NCBI RefSeq assembly: GCF_932276165.1
Contig: NC_063997.1
Location: 134,001 to 198,000 of the forward strand
DNA from: Plutella xylostella
Taxonomy: Eukaryota > Arthropoda > Insecta > Lepidoptera > Plutellidae
DNA length: 64,000 bases
Reading direction: 5' to 3'
Part shown: positions 59,802-64,000 of the stretch, piece by piece
Layout: each line of letters begins with the position of its first letter
Position numbering within the stretch: the stretch's first letter is position 1
Notes under the pieces: generated by a model
Databases searched by the model: none
Seen by the model: the letters and a program-made list of their open reading frames with translations, nothing else
What the model was told of the DNA's origin: nothing
Translations under genes and position numbers: made by a program

Positions 59802-60395
59802 ATGTTTTATAAAACTTGTGAAATATGTGGTTTAAGAGCCGCTAGCCGGTCGTATAGATGGCCAAAAGAGAATTTTCATGGCCAAATTTCCACTGGATGA
59901 GGAAAGGTAAGCTACAATTAAAGGCTAAAGCATAGGATTTAGATAATTTATATGTATAAAAAAGTTAAAGTCTAATAAAATAACTGGAGGGTCAGCACAA
60001 CCAACAATAGTGCATGAATGTTTTTTTTATCGATATCGATATTTTTATTTATCATTAGTACGCACAGCTCATCAATCAGAACAACTTTTGTCTACTAGTT
60101 TTGGAAATTAGCGAAAATCAAATTCGGATCTCCATACAAAAATTACCAGTGACTTTTATTATACCTACTTAAATAATATTTAATTGTTTAATAATAATTA
60201 TAAAAATGTTGTTTGCAGATGTAAACAGTGGGTTAAGATGACCGGTAAGGAGGATCTGGTTTATGTGCCTATTGAAAAGCTATATCAACTTAAACGAATT
60301 TGTGGCAATCATTTTCTACCACAAAATTTTAAGAACACAATTGAAAAAAAAAACAATTCGATGTGTGGGACTTACTTCAGACACTTTATTTTATA
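59802..60395 (+). pseudogene. THAP-domain protein fragment, frameshifted
   Basis: THAP domains are C2CH zinc-finger DNA-binding modules found in P-element-type transposases and in derived host proteins. Exon 1 (59802-59906) opens MFYKTCEICGLRAASRS with the first Cys pair (C6, C9). The reading frame then shifts between about 59840 and 59865, and FMAKFPLDEER ends at a GTAAGC donor. Exon 2 starts at 60219 after TTTGCAG, completes the codon, and continues CKQWVKMTGKEDLVYVPIEK. It then supplies the final zinc ligands in RICGNHF (C and H). The frame stops near 60395. An AATAAA follows at about 60398. The broken frame and the absence of any downstream transposase domain suggest a decayed fragment. 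A real intron in the shift region is possible but not visible. Confidence 0.65.
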
Positions 60396-61236
60396 ATAAA
60401 TAAATATAATTATATTTTTCCACTTTTATTTTATTTAAACATTATATCATAGCACTTACGTCAACGGAAAATCTCGAGTTTATTTTATGGATTATATTTT
60501 TGTGTTCAAATAGGAACATAACATAACGTTAAACCGAGACTTAACGTTGGTGTCATTGTGTAACACTGAAATCCTATTGTGTAAAACTGAAATTAAAGTA
60601 ATACATACACTCGCACTTTTTTTTTTTACTAGTTATCGATAAAAAATATCCATAAGAAGCACATCACTATTTCAACGGGGCTATGTTGGCAGTTTTGTAC
60701 GTCATAATTTTTGTTTTGTTGGTACCCTCTGTTAGTATACGTGAATAAAAAAAAATAATACAAGTATTTTTTTCTTTTTTTCCCTTGTACTCCCATCTCT
60801 TAAAACGTAGTGTTCTTTTCTCTATGGTCCTGTCCGTCATGTCAACTGAAGTCCCTCCGTCCCTTGATAAATAAACAAATGTGTATTTTTGTATTGTAAT
60901 ATTATTTATTTTGTAGCTCTACATTATTCTTGATCAACAAAATGATGATTCCTACTTGTTTAGTTAAAATTTTAGAATTGGTAAGTATTATTAGTATTAT
61001 TATTATGGACTAAAAGAGTTGTCGTCTCGAGTAAATACTTCGAGCATATGGATGCAAATAAATAAATGCCCTCCAGCCCTCTGGACCTCAGACATCGCGT
61101 GAACTATTCACAGTGCCAGTGTGTGAATAGCCTGATCCACCATGCAAATGTGGATCATTTGTGGCACGCGGTTCGATCGGCCACCTCTAGGGTTTTTTAC
61201 ATCCAAAAGCTCCTTGCCGCGCACAATCGGACCGGG
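60396..61236. other. Non-coding spacer
   Basis: AT-rich with T-runs; no gene recognised. Confidence 0.5.
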
Positions 61237-61345
61237 CATCATCATCATCAGCCTACAGCAGTCCACTGCTGGACGTAGGCCTTTCCCAAAGCACGCCACT
61301 GGATGCGATCTAATAGCTTTCCGCATCCAATCATAACCAGCCACC
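61236..61345 (-). mobile_element. RTE-type LINE 3' terminus
   Basis: The minus strand reads DRIQWRALGKAYVQQWTAVG followed directly by TGA and a (TGA)n-like tail (61236-61250). This is the hallmark C-terminus of lepidopteran RTE elements. An upstream DWMRKA segment is one base out of frame, so the copy is dead. It ends about 60 bp before the start codon of the membrane-protein gene. Confidence 0.85.
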
Positions 61346-61406
61346 TTTCACAAGTCGTCCTCGATCGGGCATGGATCCAGCTAATACTAATAGCTAATTA
61401 GCCGTC

Positions 61407-62522
61407 ATGTTCCGTCAGATGCTGTCAGTGGCGTGCGTGGCGCTGCTGGCGCTGAGCTACGACCTGACGGACCCTCCGTCGCTGCTGCTGGCCGCCGGCA
61501 CCTACGGCGGCTACGTCATCGTGCTCTCCGGGGAGATCATCGGTATTGCCAATGCATTTATACGTGTTCACTGGATGGACAGGGAAGTAGAATGACTTCT
61601 TTTACTGTCCTACGCTTTTTCCCCTTTTTTGTGGATAAGTATGTGCACGTAGTTTCACCCTATACATCTTTTATTCATGTAAGGCTGCATTTATACATCT
61701 TAAATGAACCCAACCACACCATACATTATTATTCCGGTCGCCCACCAGCCCACACGATGTCACCGCCTCCTAGCCTCCTCGGTAAGTTAACAATGCCCTT
61801 GCCAACAGGCGAGCTCACCTTCGCGCCTCTGGACCTGGTGCAGGACATGTACCTGAGCGCGCTGGGCGCCGTGCTGTTCGCGACGAGTGGCGGCATGACG
61901 CTGGCGGCGCGGCTGCAGGGCGACGCGCCGCGGGCCCCGCGCACGGGCGACGCCGCGCTGGCGACGGCGGGCGGCGGCGTGGCGCTGGCGGCCGCCGCGC
62001 TGCTGGCGCTCGACCTCGTGCTGGCGTATCTAGACTCCGAGGAGTATGACGAGGAAGCCAGTGTGTAGATAGGTGTGTGTATAAATGCGGCTTTACTTCT
62101 ATGCTTAGACCCATAGTGCATCGGCCGTGGTTTTCAATGTCCATTAGTGCGCTGTTGGTCTTACGTTCACTGTGCGCTATTGGTCTTAAGTTCAATAACA
62201 TTTTGTACAACTTTTGCGTACTTATACTAAGTATAAAATTGAATTTCCAGGTGAGTTTATATCGGCTGGTGCGGACGCGCACATCGCGGCGTGGTGGAGC
62301 GGGCTGGGCGCGGCGCTGCACGCGGGGAGCGGCGCGCGCGCGCTGGCCGGGTGGCGCGGCGTGGCGGGCGCGCGGGCGGCGCTGGCAAGGGCGGGCGCGG
62401 TGCTGGCGCTGGCGCAGGCCGCGCTGCTGGCGGTGGACGCGCTGCTGGCGCTGTGCGCCGCGCGGGGCGGCGGCAGCTCCCGGGACAAGTCCGTCAGAAG
62501 CCGGAGACATGAGAGGGCTTGA
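61407..62522 (+). CDS. Four-helix membrane protein with alternative terminal exons
   Basis: The family is not firmly recognised; the layout resembles small insect four-helix membrane proteins (Snakeskin/MARVEL-like). Common exon 61407-61542 encodes MFRQMLSVACVALLALSY, then SLLLAAGTYGGYVIVLSGEI, giving two hydrophobic segments. It ends in phase 1 at a GTATTG donor. Two acceptors in the same phase lead to homologous last exons. Isoform 1 uses 61809-62068 (131 residues, acidic tail). Isoform 2 uses 62251-62522 (135 residues, basic tail). Both begin Gly-Glu and add two more hydrophobic segments. An in-frame TAA lies 12 bases before the ATG, so either this ATG is the start or a CAG acceptor at 61416-61418 joins an exon outside view. 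Exons are extremely GC-rich, introns AT-rich. No TATA box was seen. Confidence 0.72.
61809..62068 (+). other. Terminal exon 1 (acidic-tail isoform)
   Basis: Acceptor AACAG; reads GELTFAPLDLVQDMYLSALG, then AVLFATSGGMTLAARL (third helix), a Pro/Arg loop, AALATAGGGVALAAAALLA (fourth helix), and an acidic end DSEEYDEEASV before TAG. Confidence 0.7.
62251..62522 (+). other. Terminal exon 2 (basic-tail isoform)
   Basis: Acceptor TTTCCAG; reads GEFISAGADAHIAAWWSGLG, then an Ala/Gly-rich third segment, ARAALARAGAVLALAQAALL (fourth helix) and a basic end SSRDKSVRSRRHERA before TGA. It aligns along its length with terminal exon 1, with a shorter loop. Confidence 0.7.
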
Positions 62523-64000
62523 TTTAACCTACTTGACGCGTCAGGATTTATGGACTTTGAAGTGTTTTGCTTGGTTACGATATTGTTTTTTTTGTGAGTA
62601 ATTTATAGGTAAGTATTTAACGTAGTTTTAAATATTGTTTTTGGTAATATAAAATAATGTTTATTATTTACGAGTAATATAAAAAGTTTTTTAACTTTGC
62701 TATTGTATTTTATTGATTTACTTATTTATTTATCATAAAGGAAGGAAGGAAGGAAGTTGTTTTGTAGTTAGGCTAATATTTTAAACGCGAAAGTTTGGAT
62801 GGATGGATTTAGTTGTTGTTGTTACTGTTTCAGAGGTTAAACAGCTGGATCAATTTTTATGAAATTTAGCGTACTGCACTGTAGTAAACCGACTGCCTGG
62901 CTCACATCAATATCTCTTGGCCGGACATCCACCGAAGTGAAGCTTATCGAAAAAGGTTTTTTTGAAAACTCTTCATAAAGTAGCGCCCTCTTCTTACACT
63001 CGACGTAAGTTCGTGCCGAGAGTGGAAGCGCTCGCTTCCACTTTGCGGCCTTGTTGCTACGGGAACTATAAGCTACAGTCTTGTTGATACGTTAGTTCCG
63101 AGTTGCAAATGAAGATGGAGTTGACAGAAATGAGACGAACTTCGTATGAGTACGATGCTAGACCTACCCTACGGGCCCAATATGAGCCAATACTCGTTAT
63201 CATATCACTGATAATGATAAGATGATAACGTAATGAAATTTGAGGCTATAAAAACAAAAAACTAAAATATACTTGGTGAAAATATCGAAAAATTATCTAT
63301 CAGACCTGCCCACATGTACCTAAATGTTAAGTACATTTCTGGCTTCTGACTTCCGAAAGTGATGATGAGAGAAATAGTTTTATTTATTTTTTAAATTATT
63401 ACCTACATACAAAGGTCACTCTGAGTTTTATTTTATAGCCACCTTCCACCTTATCAATGCTGATAGCATATCAACAAACGTATAATGCTTCTCCTCTCCT
63501 AGTGCATGGCCAACACAAATACGTAAGCAATTGCAAAGAAAGGAAATGAAGTCATATGCCAATATTGCCAATTAACATCAAGGCAACCCTTGAAGGAGGA
63601 CCTCAGGAGAACAAGCAACAGCTCTTTGCAGGTATTTGCGTGTAGGTTAGAGCTACACTGTGAAGGCGGACCGCTCGCAACTTGCGTCATTTGTGAGCAA
63701 TTTCGACAAAACTGATGATGCTATAGCTGCGAGCTGCGAGTACCTCCATGGAAGGTAATCGAGCCTATTTCGGATTTTTTTCATTGGATTCGCGGTCATG
63801 CTTGTCGACCTTGCTCGCGATAAGTACCTAGTACCTACCTTTGATTATGGGTAGAGTTAAAAGTGGGAGTGGACTCATTAATCGATTTCGTGGATTGATA
63901 GTATATCTAGTATTTGAAACTTTTATGTCTCACCCACAACTCGAATATATGTATGTACCTATCGGATAAAAACAAACTTACTCATGGTACTGAAATAGTC
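62523..64000. other. Downstream non-coding sequence
   Basis: AT-rich with a short (GGAA)n run near 62740. No clear poly(A) signal or further gene was recognised before the window ends. Confidence 0.5.

Noticed and set aside
61815..62510. Long minus-strand open frame (231 codons) opposite the membrane-protein exons
   Set aside because: It is a shadow of very GC-rich plus-strand exons; its Arg/Ala/Pro-rich content has no domain and the plus strand has matching splice sites and helices.

Overview
The window looks like nuclear DNA from a moth or butterfly (Lepidoptera). The DNA is AT-rich, genes have small exons and short GT-AG introns, three genes encode RR-1 (Rebers-Riddiford) cuticular proteins, and the mobile DNA is of lepidopteran type: a tRNA-derived SINE, RTE-like and other LINE 3' ends, and Tc1/mariner, hAT, Harbinger-like and Mutator-like non-autonomous elements. 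Nothing bacterial, organellar or viral was recognised.

Positions 1-46,980 hold no host protein-coding gene that I can support. This 47 kb consists of AT-rich spacer, about twenty transposon copies or relics, and a scatter of short GC-rich islands, many built around a (GGC)n/(GCC)n tract. Notable mobile DNA includes a complete SINE with a 14-bp target duplication (517-779), a 653-bp element with about 82-bp inverted ends (8939-9591), a 1,990-bp hAT-type element (10338-12327) with a 550-bp Harbinger-like MITE nested in it, and a dead but structurally complete Tc1 element (24372-25963). A LINE 3' end lies at 37131-37737. The GC islands may be regulatory, but that is inference.

Positions 47,000-55,500 are a compact cluster of three RR-1 cuticular protein genes: A on the plus strand (47121-48473), B (50712-51920) and C (53890-55406) on the minus strand. 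All three have four coding exons, a 15-nt first coding exon, the same intron phases (0, 2, 2), a TATA box and a secretion signal. A and B share 128 bp of perfect identity in opposite orientation inside the chitin-binding domain, although their flanks differ, which suggests gene conversion. In gene B a 5'-truncated SINE landed on the exon 1/intron 1 junction and duplicated the 5' splice site.

Positions 55,500-64,000 hold more mobile-element relics, a broken THAP-domain coding unit (59802-60395), and a GC-rich multi-pass membrane protein gene (61407-62522). The last has two tandem, homologous terminal exons that start in the same phase and each end in a stop codon, so it probably makes two isoforms with different C-terminal halves.

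Together, the cuticle genes would supply secreted chitin-binding proteins for exoskeleton assembly. I see no direct functional link between them and the membrane-protein gene. All intron-exon calls come from reading splice signals and frames by eye, with no transcript evidence.
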